Shown in pieces: positions 1-8,794 of a stretch of 64,000 nt of DNA. The stretch is from positions 94,557 to 158,556 of the forward strand of contig JBBJNV010000004.1 in assembly GCA_037721215.1 (NCBI GenBank), read 5' to 3'. Each line of letters starts with the position of its first letter. The first letter of the stretch is position 1. This DNA is from Gemmatimonadaceae bacterium (GTDB lineage Bacteria > Gemmatimonadota > Gemmatimonadetes > Gemmatimonadales > Gemmatimonadaceae). Both the position numbers and the translations under genes were made by a program. The notes beneath the pieces are model-generated. The model was given only the letters and a program-made list of their open reading frames with translations, ran no database searches and was not told the origin of the DNA.

Positions 1-1207
1 CTCGCACGACTGTCGCCCGGTCGTCCTTGTCGGTTGCATGGATATCGCTGGTAGCCCACAGACTTTCGTAGTACCGGCGAGCTACCTCAGGCAGTTGATC
101 GCGGCGCGCCCTGAGTGTATTGCCGAGATCGGGGGACAGCGCCGCATGCTCCCGCGGCATGGCTCGAATTGCCTCGGTTATTACAGGATTGCCTACTCTT
201 CGAACCACACTCGCCGCAACCGAGTCCCATGCGCGTCTGTCGAGGCCAGCCAGAAGGCGGCGATCAAATTCGATCGCATTATCGAAAACAGCGGTCGGAC
301 TGGAAAGTTCACTGCGAAATTTTATGAGACTCGGCACAGCCCGCCGCGCGATATCCAGCAGGAATCCGTCGTACGAGACAAACACCTTGTCCCGATCGCG
401 CGGAATGGGCAGCCACCGTGAACCCGCGCCTTTTTTCGCGCGTGCCCATCTCCACTGGTCGGGATGACGGTCATTGTCGCCCAGAAGGAGATCCGCAAGT
501 CTCGCCGTGAGCAAAGCACGGCCATCCACCTGATCGTCGGGATCCTGATTAATGCGCTTGAGCAATTCCTCACTGTCGATGATGTCGACGGCGCCGCCGA
601 ATTCTCCACTTCTGTCCGGATCCTGCGGATACGCTTCGATAGTGCCCAGCACACCTGCAAAGTTTTTCCTGAATTCTCCCAATAGAGGATCGTCTGGCAT
701 CACGACGAGTCGGGGTACAGGATGAAGCACGCCCAAGGCCCTGAGAATTGGCGGAGCAATGACAGCCGCCGAGGGATGCGAGGCGCTGCCCTGGTCACGA
801 TAAACGTCCCAGATAACGGTGCCTTCATACTGGCGAGGCAGACGGCCAAAAAATGCCTTGAATACCGGCCTGAACACGAATTCGGAACTGTCAGCCGCTC
901 CAAATCGCAGGGACCGGGTCTGCATGCCGCCGCCTTCCTTCAGCGGTGTAAGTCCGCCGGCAAAGCCCCGGAGATCCAGAACCGGCACCCGGATTGGCTC
1001 CCCCCACTGGTCGCGATAGTTGTCTCCCAGGAGGTAGCGATAGCTACCACCGGCGGCATACATGTCACTCGCCACTATGGTCACGGTATCCCTGCCCAGG
1101 ATCGCCGGGGCAGGTTGCCGCTGGGAATGCAGGTGCCGCGGCAGAATGGCCATCAGGGTCAGCAGGATGCCACCGGGCAACCACCGCGAGCCGCGAAAAC
1201 CGATCAT
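1..1207 (-). CDS. Kinase-fold (HipA/CotH-like) protein, C-terminus cut by window edge
   Basis: An open frame of 402 codons runs from an ATG at 1207 to the left edge without a stop, so the protein is partial at its C-terminus. After a hydrophobic N-terminus it carries a block like that of HipA/CotH-type kinase folds: LLGDNDRHPDQWRWAR at about residue 245, then PIPRDRDKVF, which resemble a catalytic loop and a metal-binding Asp segment. Proteins with this block are often fused to an outer-membrane barrel, which would lie outside the window (family knowledge, not seen). The start overlaps the stop of the upstream lipoprotein (ATGA), so the three minus-strand genes 3239 to 1 form one operon. A DUF4956 gene next to CotH-like genes is a known pairing. 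Function unproven. Confidence 0.7.
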   Translation of the reverse strand, partial: MIGFRGSRWLPGGILLTLMAILPRHLHSQRQPAPAILGRDTVTIVASDMYAAGGSYRYLLGDNYRDQWGEPIRVPVLDLRGFAGGLTPLKEGGGMQTRSLRFGAADSSEFVFRPVFKAFFGRLPRQYEGTVIWDVYRDQGSASHPSAAVIAPPILRALGVLHPVPRLVVMPDDPLLGEFRKNFAGVLGTIEAYPQDPDRSGEFGGAVDIIDSEELLKRINQDPDDQVDGRALLTARLADLLLGDNDRHPDQWRWARAKKGAGSRWLPIPRDRDKVFVSYDGFLLDIARRAVPSLIKFRSELSSPTAVFDNAIEFDRRLLAGLDRRAWDSVAASVVRRVGNPVITEAIRAMPREHAALSPDLGNTLRARRDQLPEVARRYYESLWATSDIHATDKDDRATVVR

Positions 1208-2133
1208 TGGGAAGAGGGCGCCGCCGTGCCAATCGGCCAGCGGTAAAGGGTTATCATGGCGGCGCCTTTCGTTGCTTCATCGGCGATAGCAATGATGCTG
1301 TCGCGGCTCACAGCGACGCCTTCCGCCTGCGGGTGCCGGCCCGGAATTGTCATTGAGCGCACCAACTCACCGGTTGGAGTGACCTCGATGAGCGCCTGTT
1401 CCGGCCCGGCGATCAACACGTAATTACCCGTCACGGGGTCGACAGCAATGTCGGTGGGGTGAAGGCGCTTCCAATCATTTGGTCCAATCACGCGCTCGAG
1501 CGGAATAGTGAGCATGGACATCTGCGGCGATGCCGATGCTCCGAGGTGATAGCGGTAGATCACGAGCTGGTCGCGCAGCTTCTTCGTTTCGACATTCTTG
1601 CACGGAAGGAGCAGGACCGAGCTGCGCGGGTCGAAGGCCAGTCCCTCGAACTCGCATTCGCGGCCCAGACGGGTATCGTGCAGCGTCGCGCGCACTGTTG
1701 CGCCGTCGGCTCCCTCCTTGAACTGGTAAAGCTTGCCGTTGCTGGTGAGGAGGTACATCGAGTTCTGTGCAACCGTAATCGCCTCGAAATCTCCGCGCGT
1801 GCCGTGTTTTTCCCCGACGGAGAACCGCTTCACAACGATACCGCGGCGGGGATTGATCACGAACACCACAGCTCGCTGGTCGTTGTGCGCGAGCAACTGC
1901 CCATTTGCGGTAAGGGCGAGTCCGGAGATCTCCCGCAGCTCGCGAGGGAGGATCCACATGGCCAGCGGTGCGCCCGGTGCCAGGTCGCGCGCCGCCAGCC
2001 GGCGCGCCAGCTGAGTCTCCCGGTTGGCGAGCATTGCCGCGTCGGCCGAAGACACCTTTCTGTCATCCTTTCTGCAGCCCGCAACGGACATCAAAAGTCC
2101 CAGCGAAACTGCGACTACCTGCGCCAGCGTCAT
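1204..2133 (-). CDS. SdiA-regulated-like beta-propeller lipoprotein
   Basis: 309 residues. The N-terminus has a hydrophobic stretch ending in the lipobox SVAGC near residue 20, so it should be lipid-anchored outside the inner membrane. The rest looks like the SdiA-regulated family: ISGLALTANGQLLAHND, GDFEAITVAQNSMYLLTSNG, ECEFEGLAFDP and HPTDIAVDPVTGNYVLIAG are propeller blades of that type. The family is thought to be a six-bladed propeller, function unknown. Starts four bases inside the end of the DUF4956 gene and its stop overlaps the next start, so translation is probably coupled through all three genes. Confidence 0.8.
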   Translation of the reverse strand: MTLAQVVAVSLGLLMSVAGCRKDDRKVSSADAAMLANRETQLARRLAARDLAPGAPLAMWILPRELREISGLALTANGQLLAHNDQRAVVFVINPRRGIVVKRFSVGEKHGTRGDFEAITVAQNSMYLLTSNGKLYQFKEGADGATVRATLHDTRLGRECEFEGLAFDPRSSVLLLPCKNVETKKLRDQLVIYRYHLGASASPQMSMLTIPLERVIGPNDWKRLHPTDIAVDPVTGNYVLIAGPEQALIEVTPTGELVRSMTIPGRHPQAEGVAVSRDSIIAIADEATKGAAMITLYRWPIGTAAPSSQ

Positions 2134-3239
2134 GACGAAATACCGACCTCGTCGCCAACGCCGTCGCGGCTTTCGAGATCGACTGTCGCGATCCGGTCTC
2201 CTGCCCCATCACGGATGGCCGTGAGGAGCTCATCACGGGTCGCGGATTTTTTCAGGCGCAACAGGTAATAGATCTCAGACGGCTTGCCGATGTGCTCCTC
2301 GATTTCATCGAGTTTCCAGCGTCTCGTCTTCTCCCCCAGGACGCTTTCCGCCAGCTGCTGCGCTTCCGTCACCTTATCGGTCGTAATCGTAAGAACGGCA
2401 TCGAAGCGGGGGTTCTTCTTGCGAGTGCCGAGTACGTCGCTAACGCGTTCGAACCGCTCGGCCAGCGCGTCCGCGGTTTGCGGTGTCAGCGACAGCACGA
2501 GATCGCGATCCGGCACAGCGTCGTGATCCTCATTGTTCACGAGACTGTTCAGCGGTCCCGCCCATCGCGACGCCGCTGTCGGCGTAAGAACATTCCGTCC
2601 GTAATCGTATCGCCATGTAAAAAGCAGCACAAAATTGAAGACGACCGTCAGAGCGGCACCGACCGCCAGCGTTTGTACTCCCGCCGCGAAGCCGACGGCA
2701 ATCGCAAGAAAGATGAAGACGACATCCCGCGTGTCCCGCAGATTGGTGCGGAATCGCACCGCCGCCACGACGCCGGCAAGGCTGAATGCCAGTGCGAGGC
2801 TGTCCCTCACGATCAGCACGATTCCAGCGACGACAAGCGGAAGGATGATCAGCGTCTGAACGACGGCCTGGCTGTGACCCGCAATCTGCCGCGCCGACAT
2901 GTATACCCACGACACGGGCAGCATCAGGAGGATCGTGCCGATGAGGATGAGCGTCGTCGTTATCAGCAACTCGCCGAGGGAACCGACACCGAAGATCGAG
3001 ACGACGGTGGCCGCGGGACTGGGGGTCGGCGCGGGATTGAGACCGTCCTGCAGAATGAAGGGGCTGGAGGCTGTGGACGTCTGGGTGTCGAGGCCCTTGC
3101 CGATCAGCAGCCGGTCACTCTCCGGCAGGACGTACGACAGCCCAAAAAGCAATGCGGCGAGAACGGCGTAATAGGCCAGCAAACGTCGCATCGGACGATC
3201 CGAACCCATCGCCAGAAAGTCGATGATCCGATTTAGCAA
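2130..3239 (-). CDS. DUF4956 family membrane protein
   Basis: 369 residues. An N-terminal membrane helix (about residues 20-38) is followed by a Pro-rich loop and a cluster of four to five helices; the signature GVVAAVRFRTNLRDTRD lies near residue 160 and defines DUF4956. The C-terminal 150 residues are soluble and read like a ferredoxin-fold or ACT-like cytoplasmic domain (FDAVLTITTDKVTEAQQLAE). DUF4956 proteins often sit beside CotH kinases and polyphosphate polymerase-like VTC proteins; here the neighbour at 1-1207 is kinase-like. First gene of the minus-strand operon. Confidence 0.85.
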   Translation of the reverse strand: MLNRIIDFLAMGSDRPMRRLLAYYAVLAALLFGLSYVLPESDRLLIGKGLDTQTSTASSPFILQDGLNPAPTPSPAATVVSIFGVGSLGELLITTTLILIGTILLMLPVSWVYMSARQIAGHSQAVVQTLIILPLVVAGIVLIVRDSLALAFSLAGVVAAVRFRTNLRDTRDVVFIFLAIAVGFAAGVQTLAVGAALTVVFNFVLLFTWRYDYGRNVLTPTAASRWAGPLNSLVNNEDHDAVPDRDLVLSLTPQTADALAERFERVSDVLGTRKKNPRFDAVLTITTDKVTEAQQLAESVLGEKTRRWKLDEIEEHIGKPSEIYYLLRLKKSATRDELLTAIRDGAGDRIATVDLESRDGVGDEVGISS

Positions 3240-3379
3240 AGAAATGGTCCCCGAAAGTGCAAGTCAGGCCCGGCGTGAGAGCCGGACTGGAGTTACACAT
3301 TTGATGTTAAAACTGAATCTGCGAATCTATCTCCTGTGGAGCGAGACGGCATCGGTAAAGCTTACCCTGCAAGGCCCGG

Positions 3380-3709
3380 TCAGGTTTCCCTCGACCGACG
3401 CTCGGCTTCATCGTCGAGTATCTGCCTCAGCGTTGCGAGCACCGGATGATCAGCGGTGTATTCCCGGCCGTACGCCAGATTGAAACGATAATCAGGGAAC
3501 CGGTGATGCACGGCCATTGCCATGAGTCAAAGGCGCCACGTGTGATCGGCAACGCTTTCCTGTCGCCCGGCTGAAGTCCATCCGTTGCGAGCAGCCGTTT
3601 TCAATCCTTCCGCTGCCCGCAGGAACGCGAGAAGGCCGCCGATATCACCGGCCGACACCGGCGAAACCGAGTCACCCGCCGGGGCATTCGTGTCAGATGC
3701 GTCGTTCAC
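3380..3709 (-). pseudogene. Decayed HD-domain hydrolase (YfbR-like), internal deletion and in-frame stop
   Basis: Starts with GTG overlapping the TGA of the methyltransferase. The first 58 residues match the start of HD hydrolases: LLAFLRAAEGLKTAARNGW then ESVADHTWRL, which holds the HD pair. An in-frame TGA (3527-3529) follows at a place where relatives usually have Cys. Reading through, the same frame continues LMAMAVHHRFPDYRFNLAYG and REYTADHPVLATLRQIL to a TGA at 3380, which looks like the family C-terminus. Roughly 100 residues between HD and the tail are missing. I therefore call it a pseudogene with an internal deletion. Family assignment is from memory of YfbR/HD-domain motifs. Confidence 0.7.
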
Positions 3710-4476
3710 TGAGTTTTGTTCGCGACGAACAGGTCGTACGACCCGGGCTCCAGATCGGAGTGGTCGAAAGGAACAATCCGGGTTTCGAATCCGACTTCTG
3801 ACATTACGCGAAGCCAGTCGGAGCGGGAGAACAGTCCTTCGATGTGCCGGTCGTGCTCTACCCGCACCGATCCATCTTTTGCCCTGATGAGATAGGCGTA
3901 ATCCACAGTGCAGGTGGAATCGGAAGGATGGGGATCCCACGCCCACTCGAGGAAGCGCAGCGCCCCGTTCACCCCGTCGTTGCCTCCGTGGTCGGTGGAG
4001 GGCCGAAAGTTCTCACGGACGTGGTCGGGTGCAAAGACGGCGAGACCGCCGGGCTTGCAATATACGAACGCTGTCTCGACTGCCTGGCGGAGATCGGTGT
4101 AGGTGGTCATGTACGAGATGGCGTCGTGGACAAACACGCGATCGAACTGGCGGCCCAGCCGCACAGTTCGCATGTCCCCCTCGGCGTGCTCGCATTCCGG
4201 ATTGAGCGCGCGGCTCACGTCGAGCATGCCGGTCGAGCGGTCCACCAGAGTCACGGCACCGAAATGAGCCTTGAGATGAGATGCATTATTGCCGCCACCG
4301 CTGCCGAGCTCGAGGAGCGTAAGCGAGGCATTGGCGCCGAGCAGACCGGCGTAGAATGCCGCTTCCTCGACATACTCATGAGGCGCGGACATGAGCGCCC
4401 ACCAGGGCGCGAGATCGGTGTAGAGTCGCGGCTGAGAGGGAGGAGAAAGGTCTGCAGCCATTATATGGGACCCCAT
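3706..4476 (-). CDS. Class I SAM-dependent methyltransferase
   Basis: 256 residues. Motif I is LLELGSGGGNNASHLKAHF near residue 55 and the acidic residue that binds the ribose follows in VTLVDRS. EGDMRTVRLGRQFDRVFVHD supplies motifs II-III, and a C-terminal sheet ends in SYDLFVANK. Substrate cannot be told. ATG at 4476 gives MGSHIM; an internal ATG at 4461 is an alternative start. The 3' end overlaps the GTG of the decayed HD gene by four bases, so the two once formed a pair. Confidence 0.85.
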   Translation of the reverse strand: MGSHIMAADLSPPSQPRLYTDLAPWWALMSAPHEYVEEAAFYAGLLGANASLTLLELGSGGGNNASHLKAHFGAVTLVDRSTGMLDVSRALNPECEHAEGDMRTVRLGRQFDRVFVHDAISYMTTYTDLRQAVETAFVYCKPGGLAVFAPDHVRENFRPSTDHGGNDGVNGALRFLEWAWDPHPSDSTCTVDYAYLIRAKDGSVRVEHDRHIEGLFSRSDWLRVMSEVGFETRIVPFDHSDLEPGSYDLFVANKTQ

Positions 4477-4645
4477 AGATATCTCGTTGCCGCCTCGGAC
4501 CCTGCCCGTTGCAATCGTGCCCTCGACTTCACGACATCGCGACGCTTTCGGCGCTCGCGTCCAGCCTCAGATCGCGAGATGCGGTTGTCAGCAACGCCCG
4601 GGTTGCTTCGGTCGCATAAACCAGGCCCCACAAATAGGAATCCAT

Positions 4646-4966
4646 CTATTCGCCATACATCTCCGTGATGAGGCGCCGGAGCGTGCCGGCCTTTGAATCG
4701 GTAAGGTTCCCAAGCTTGCGGCCGATGCGTGATTTGCTGATGGTGCGGATCTGGTCGACGGCGATCTCCGCGTCGCGCCGGCCGGCTCGTACGGCGAGCC
4801 GGGTGCGCCAGGTGGGGTGGAGCTGTGTGGTGAGCGGACAGACAGTGACCGTCTGGAGGTGTTCATTGAGCTCGTCGAGGCTGACGATCACGACCGGGCG
4901 CGACTTCGCCATCTCGGCGCCTCGTGCGGGATCGAGCGCCGCCCAACGGATGTCGTAGCGTTTCAC
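4646..4966 (-). CDS. mazF: MazF/PemK-type toxin
   Basis: 106 residues, the usual size for MazF endoribonucleases. Visible family features are the N-terminal RWAALDPARGAEMAKSRPVV, where the conserved sequence is normally DPxxGxExxxxRPVVI, then PLTTQ and the loop DQIRTISKSRIGRKLG with the conserved Thr/Ser-Lys. MazF cuts single-stranded RNA and is neutralised by MazE. The GTG start at 4966 overlaps the MazE stop, the normal antitoxin-first order. Likely autoregulated by the MazEF complex, an inference from the family. Confidence 0.9.
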   Translation of the reverse strand: MKRYDIRWAALDPARGAEMAKSRPVVIVSLDELNEHLQTVTVCPLTTQLHPTWRTRLAVRAGRRDAEIAVDQIRTISKSRIGRKLGNLTDSKAGTLRRLITEMYGE

Positions 4967-5295
4967 CCGGCGCCCGAGCGTCTGCGGGCGGTGTGATTCG
5001 GCTCGCGCTCGGCGACGCGGGGCAGTCTTTCCGTGTCCCAGGTGATCTCATTGAGACCGTCGCCATCGGCTGCGTCCCACTCGGTCCAGTCCTCGACGCT
5101 GGTCGCCATTTCCCGTGCCGTTTCGAGAAATGAGAGCTTATGGCTCGCCGCACCCCGTAGGCGGAGGAGGATGCCTTCAGTCTTCTCTTCCATGACGACG
5201 CTCTCGCCGATGTGGTACCTGGCAAGAGTTGCGGCAGGGATGCGGACGCCGCGGGAGTTTCCGATGCGGGCGACTTTGAGTTCTACCGGCTTCAT
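4963..5295 (-). CDS. mazE: MazE-type AbrB-fold antitoxin
   Basis: 110 residues starting at ATG 5295 (MKPVELKVARIGNSRGVRIP). The N-terminal 45 residues are an AbrB/SpoVT swapped-hairpin DNA-binding domain with the diagnostic IGNSRGVRIPAATLARY. The remainder is acidic (EDWTEWDAADGDG) and should bind the toxin. A longer open frame extends to 5430 but the added residues are not family-like, so the internal ATG is chosen. Upstream of 5295 lies only about 30 bases before the stop of the next minus-strand gene. Confidence 0.88.
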   Translation of the reverse strand: MKPVELKVARIGNSRGVRIPAATLARYHIGESVVMEEKTEGILLRLRGAASHKLSFLETAREMATSVEDWTEWDAADGDGLNEITWDTERLPRVAEREPNHTARRRSGAG

Positions 5296-5326
5296 GTAAT
5301 AACAGTAGTTACGTATGTGGACGCGG

Positions 5327-6550
5327 TCAACTGCGCCCACGACCGCGCGAGCGTGTGCGCGGTTCGGCAACGCGTCTCGACGGCACTCGACGCGACTGTA
5401 CAGGCGCGCGCAGTTCGAACGCTCCCACATCGAGCCACAGCCGCCGGTTTATCCGCGAGGTACGTGAGTCGATCAGTGGCACGATCGCTGTGAAGAAGTA
5501 ACGTCCCGGGGCAAGCGAGTCTCCAAGCACCTCGGGTCCAGTAACCTGCCGCGTCAGCATTCGACTCTCTCCCGGTGCAAGACGAACAGGATCGGGCACG
5601 GGCACACAACTCCGCGGAGAAATCCAGACGGGAGCCGGGGGCGCGGTGCGCTGGGCATCGGCGCTTCGATACGCGTGCAGCACGATCGGACAATCGCGCG
5701 AGATGTAGCGGGTCAGCTCGCCCCTCCGTCCACCGTTGGTGACGTCGACCCGGACATCGAACGTCTGGCGAGGCGCTGTGACTTCGTGAGCTTCGCCATG
5801 GTAGCGAAATCCGTCGAGGGGATAGTCGGGCCTGACAACGAATCGAGAAGGGACGAGCATGGCATGGCCACCGCTCAAAACCGTGGTGTCGCCATTCAAC
5901 TCTAATCGCACGCTGAACGAATAATCTCCCGCGGGCAGGGAATCGCCGTAAATCTGCGGTAGCGGAACTCTGGTGTTCAGTCCTCCAAACCCCGGTTTCG
6001 TCTCCGACTGGCCGGGCGCAAGCGTAATGCCGAACAGAATCGCTTCACAGTCGTACGCGGTTGCGGTCGGCCACCCAGCTCGGTGTTCAGATCTCCACAC
6101 GGGACCTCGTCCGTTGCGCAAGCCGCGATACGCTCTCAGGCTGACGGCACACGCACCATACTCAAGGCGAACCATGCGGGATGAGATGTTTCGCACGGTG
6201 ACTGCAGCACGAAGAATATGCGCAGGTGATTCACCAGCAGAGTCCCGCGCCACGTCGAGCTTGACGGCGTACGACAAGTCGCTGTGAATGTCAGCCAGCG
6301 GAATTGAATCGCGAACTTCCGCATCCGACAGTCGAGGGCCGACTTTTGACGGTGATGGCAGCCCGTGCCTGCTCAAGGAAGTCCCGCCGGCGGGCAGTGC
6401 GATACTGCTCACCTTATCCGCGGGAGGGCGATTCCCTGAACACCCTGCCAGCGCGGCAAGAGCGGCGGCAAGCGCGCCCCTGATTGTCAGCGACCGCAAG
6501 GGTCGATCCGGGCGCGCTGTAATTGACCGCAAGCAATCAAGGGAGTTCAC
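5327..6550 (-). CDS. Lipoprotein with two BsuPI-like repeats
   Basis: 407 residues. The signal region ends in the lipobox LAGC near residue 37. The mature part contains two copies of one Ig-like module. Copy one: RLEYGACAVSLRAYR, then LAPGQSETKPGF, then DSLPAGDYSFSVRLELNG. Copy two: RDCPIVLHAYRSADAQR, then LAPGESRMLTRQ, then DSLAPGRYFFTAIVPL. The pattern Cys-x-hydrophobic-x-AYR plus LAPGES plus L(A/P)G(D/R)Y matches intracellular proteinase inhibitor (BsuPI)-like domains. True inhibitor activity is unproven. The C-terminus is Arg-rich and may be non-native reading, since it ends close to mazE. Confidence 0.6.
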   Translation of the reverse strand: MNSLDCLRSITARPDRPLRSLTIRGALAAALAALAGCSGNRPPADKVSSIALPAGGTSLSRHGLPSPSKVGPRLSDAEVRDSIPLADIHSDLSYAVKLDVARDSAGESPAHILRAAVTVRNISSRMVRLEYGACAVSLRAYRGLRNGRGPVWRSEHRAGWPTATAYDCEAILFGITLAPGQSETKPGFGGLNTRVPLPQIYGDSLPAGDYSFSVRLELNGDTTVLSGGHAMLVPSRFVVRPDYPLDGFRYHGEAHEVTAPRQTFDVRVDVTNGGRRGELTRYISRDCPIVLHAYRSADAQRTAPPAPVWISPRSCVPVPDPVRLAPGESRMLTRQVTGPEVLGDSLAPGRYFFTAIVPLIDSRTSRINRRLWLDVGAFELRAPVQSRRVPSRRVAEPRTRSRGRGRS

Positions 6551-6574
6551 GCACCGGACTTTCCTGTGTGCGGT

Positions 6575-6967
6575 CTATTGAACGCGAACCGTTCGCGACA
6601 CGGAACTGCCGTCAGGCTGCATCGCGCGGACGGTGAAAGGGTTCGAGAACGGAGGCGTCGCCTCGTAAGTTTGCGGATCCTTTCGGATGTCGTCAGTGCA
6701 CAGGCCGTTTGGGCCGGAGCTATCGCGTCCGCGGGCTTCGAACGACAGTTCGCCCGGACGACGGGTGGCAACCAGTCTCTCGAACCTGCGGCACCCGCCG
6801 CTCATGACCGTAAGCCTCACGGTGAACGGCGCACCGGGGGACGCAGACTCAGGCACAACGAAATCGGTGATGGGAAGTGTTACGTCTCTGGCGGAGCTGA
6901 ACGGATTGGTGCATGCGGCGCAAAACGCGAGGAGTCCGAATATCATCGAACGGCGGGAGTATCTCAT
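6575..6967 (-). CDS. Small secreted lipoprotein, unknown function
   Basis: 130 residues from ATG 6967: MRYSRRSMIFGLLAFCAACTNPF gives a basic n-region, a hydrophobic core and the lipobox CAAC. The mature part is a single Ig-like beta domain with two cysteines (GGCRRFERL and NGLCTDD) that could form a disulfide. A longer frame reaches 7018 but lacks a better signal. I do not recognise a named family. It sits 24 bases upstream of the BsuPI-like lipoprotein in the same direction, so the two may be co-transcribed. Confidence 0.6.
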   Translation of the reverse strand: MRYSRRSMIFGLLAFCAACTNPFSSARDVTLPITDFVVPESASPGAPFTVRLTVMSGGCRRFERLVATRRPGELSFEARGRDSSGPNGLCTDDIRKDPQTYEATPPFSNPFTVRAMQPDGSSVSRTVRVQ

Positions 6968-7153
6968 CGTGAGAAACCTGGTCAGAGGATCACCGTTTAC
7001 CATTCCGTGAAGTGCCACGGGATGATTACGTTTTGCACTCGCGAACTATTGGGCTTTGCCGCTTCGCCCCGCCCATGTATCTATTTGCTGACCTGTCGCG
7101 CGCTTTCTGGCTCCTGAGCGGAAAGCCCTGCACTCGAATTGTACGTTGTGGGA

Positions 7154-8719
7154 ATGACTGACGTAACCGCCACAGGTCCAGCCCGGGCCGGCCGCCGCGA
7201 ATGGATCGGACTCGCCGTGCTCACGCTTCCGTGCATGCTGCTGGCGATGGACCTCACCGTTCTGCACCTCGCCGTACCCGCACTGAGCGCAGACCTCCAG
7301 CCCAGCAGCGCTCAGCTGCTGTGGATCGTGGACATCTACGGATTCCTGATTGCTGGCTCGCTTATCACCATGGGCACGCTCGGTGACAGGATCGGTCGCC
7401 GCAGACTCTTGCTGATCGGCGCTGCATTCTTCGGCGCGGCCTCGGCGCTGGCCGCGTTTTCAACCACCGCCGAAATGTTGATTGCCACCCGCGCCCTGCT
7501 GGGAATTGCAGGTGCGACGCTGATGCCGTCCACGCTGGCGTTGATCCGGAACATGTTTCATGATCCCGGCCAGCGCACGGTTGCCATCGCAGTGTGGCTG
7601 AATGCTTTCATGATTGGGAGCGCAATTGGCCCGGTGCTGGGCGGGCTGTTCCTCGAGCGGTTCTGGTGGGGTTCGGTATTTCTCCTGAACGTCCCGGTAA
7701 TGGCGTTGCTGCTGGTGCTGGGGCCATTTCTCCTTCCTGAAAATCGCGACCCCGACTCCGGTCGGCTGGATCTGATCAGTGCCGCTCTTTCGCTCACTGC
7801 GATGCTGGCGGTCATCTATGGAATCAAACGGGTCGCACAGGACGGACCCGGCCCCGAGTCCATGATCTCAATCGTGGCCGGCATCGCAGCTGGGCTGGTG
7901 TTCGTGTACCGCCAGCGAAAACTCGCCGATCCGCTCATCGATCTGCGGCTCTTTCAGGTTCCGGCTTTCACCGCATCTGTTGCGACTCAACTTGTCGCGC
8001 TGCTCGCAATGGCGGGCATCTATCTCTTCGTTGCGCAGTACCTCCAGCTCGTCCTTGGTCTCTCACCATTTCGCGCGGGCCTTGCGCTACTGCCATCGAC
8101 GATTGCAGGAATGGCCGGATCGATGCTGGCCCCGCTCAGCGTACGACGGTTTCGTCACGCCTACGTGATGGGCGCGGGCCTCATCCTCTCGGCGGTGGGG
8201 ATGGCCGTATTGACGCGGGTCGGGGACGGGTCAGGGCTGACTGTCATTGTGACTGCGTTCGTGATCATCTCGGTGGGACTCAGCGCGACGATGACGTTGA
8301 CCACCGACATGATCATTGGTGTCGCTCCGCCCGCGCGCGCTGGCGCCGCATCGGCAATCTCGGAAACGAGCAGCGAGCTTGGTCTGGCACTCGGCATCGC
8401 CATCCTCGGCAGCATCGGTACCGCCGCCTATCGCCGTATCATGAGCGGAGACGTGCTGGCCGGTGTGGATCGGGAAGCAGCAGAAAGCGCGCGGGCAACG
8501 CTCGGGGGCGCGGTGGACATCGGCAACGGACTGAGCGGCGCGGAAGGCATCGCGCTTGCCGATACAGCGCGCGGTGCATTCGCGCAATCGCTGGAGCTGG
8601 TTGCCGGCATCGGCGCTGTGATGGTGCTGGCGATGGCGGTTGTGGTGGTTATCATGCTGCGGCGCGTGAGGCCTGGTGCAGACGCCGTCCGAGAATCGGA
8701 GATGACTGCGGCAGCGTGA
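7154..8719 (+). CDS. MFS multidrug efflux transporter, 14-TMS (DHA2/EmrB-QacA type)
   Basis: 521 residues from ATG 7154 (a TTG at 7139 is possible). About 14 hydrophobic segments. Motif D-like LAMDLTVLHLAVPAL is in TM1, motif A GTLGDRIGRRRLLLIG follows TM2, and motif C GSAIGPVLGGLFLERFWWG is in TM5, all typical of the drug/proton antiporter family 2 such as QacA and SmvA. Asp in TM1 (AMDLTV) is the conserved membrane acid. No TetR-type regulator is next to it. It ends in a 7-bp tandem repeat and converges on dinB. Confidence 0.9.
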   Translation: MTDVTATGPARAGRREWIGLAVLTLPCMLLAMDLTVLHLAVPALSADLQPSSAQLLWIVDIYGFLIAGSLITMGTLGDRIGRRRLLLIGAAFFGAASALAAFSTTAEMLIATRALLGIAGATLMPSTLALIRNMFHDPGQRTVAIAVWLNAFMIGSAIGPVLGGLFLERFWWGSVFLLNVPVMALLLVLGPFLLPENRDPDSGRLDLISAALSLTAMLAVIYGIKRVAQDGPGPESMISIVAGIAAGLVFVYRQRKLADPLIDLRLFQVPAFTASVATQLVALLAMAGIYLFVAQYLQLVLGLSPFRAGLALLPSTIAGMAGSMLAPLSVRRFRHAYVMGAGLILSAVGMAVLTRVGDGSGLTVIVTAFVIISVGLSATMTLTTDMIIGVAPPARAGAASAISETSSELGLALGIAILGSIGTAAYRRIMSGDVLAGVDREAAESARATLGGAVDIGNGLSGAEGIALADTARGAFAQSLELVAGIGAVMVLAMAVVVVIMLRRVRPGADAVRESEMTAAA

Positions 8720-8775
8720 GCTACCCGCTACCCGCTACCTGCTACCCGTTACCCGCTACCCGCTACCCGCTACCC
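8720..8775. repeat. Tandem 7-bp repeat (GCTACCC) x 8
   Basis: Eight consecutive copies of GCTACCC begin one base before the end-of-gene sequence of the MFS transporter; copy 3 ends in T and copy 5 begins GTT, the others are identical, and a degenerate GCTGCGG follows. It fills most of the gap between two convergent genes. Copy number of such short repeats usually varies between strains. Confidence 0.95.
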
Positions 8776-8794
8776 GCTGCGGGTCGAGACATAG

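Noticed and set aside
38..1356. Several plus-strand reading frames at the left edge
   Set aside because: They are antisense to the long minus-strand open frame 1207-1, whose protein matches family motifs.
8720..8790. Possible CRISPR
   Set aside because: Direct 7-bp copies with no spacers; no cas genes are in the window.
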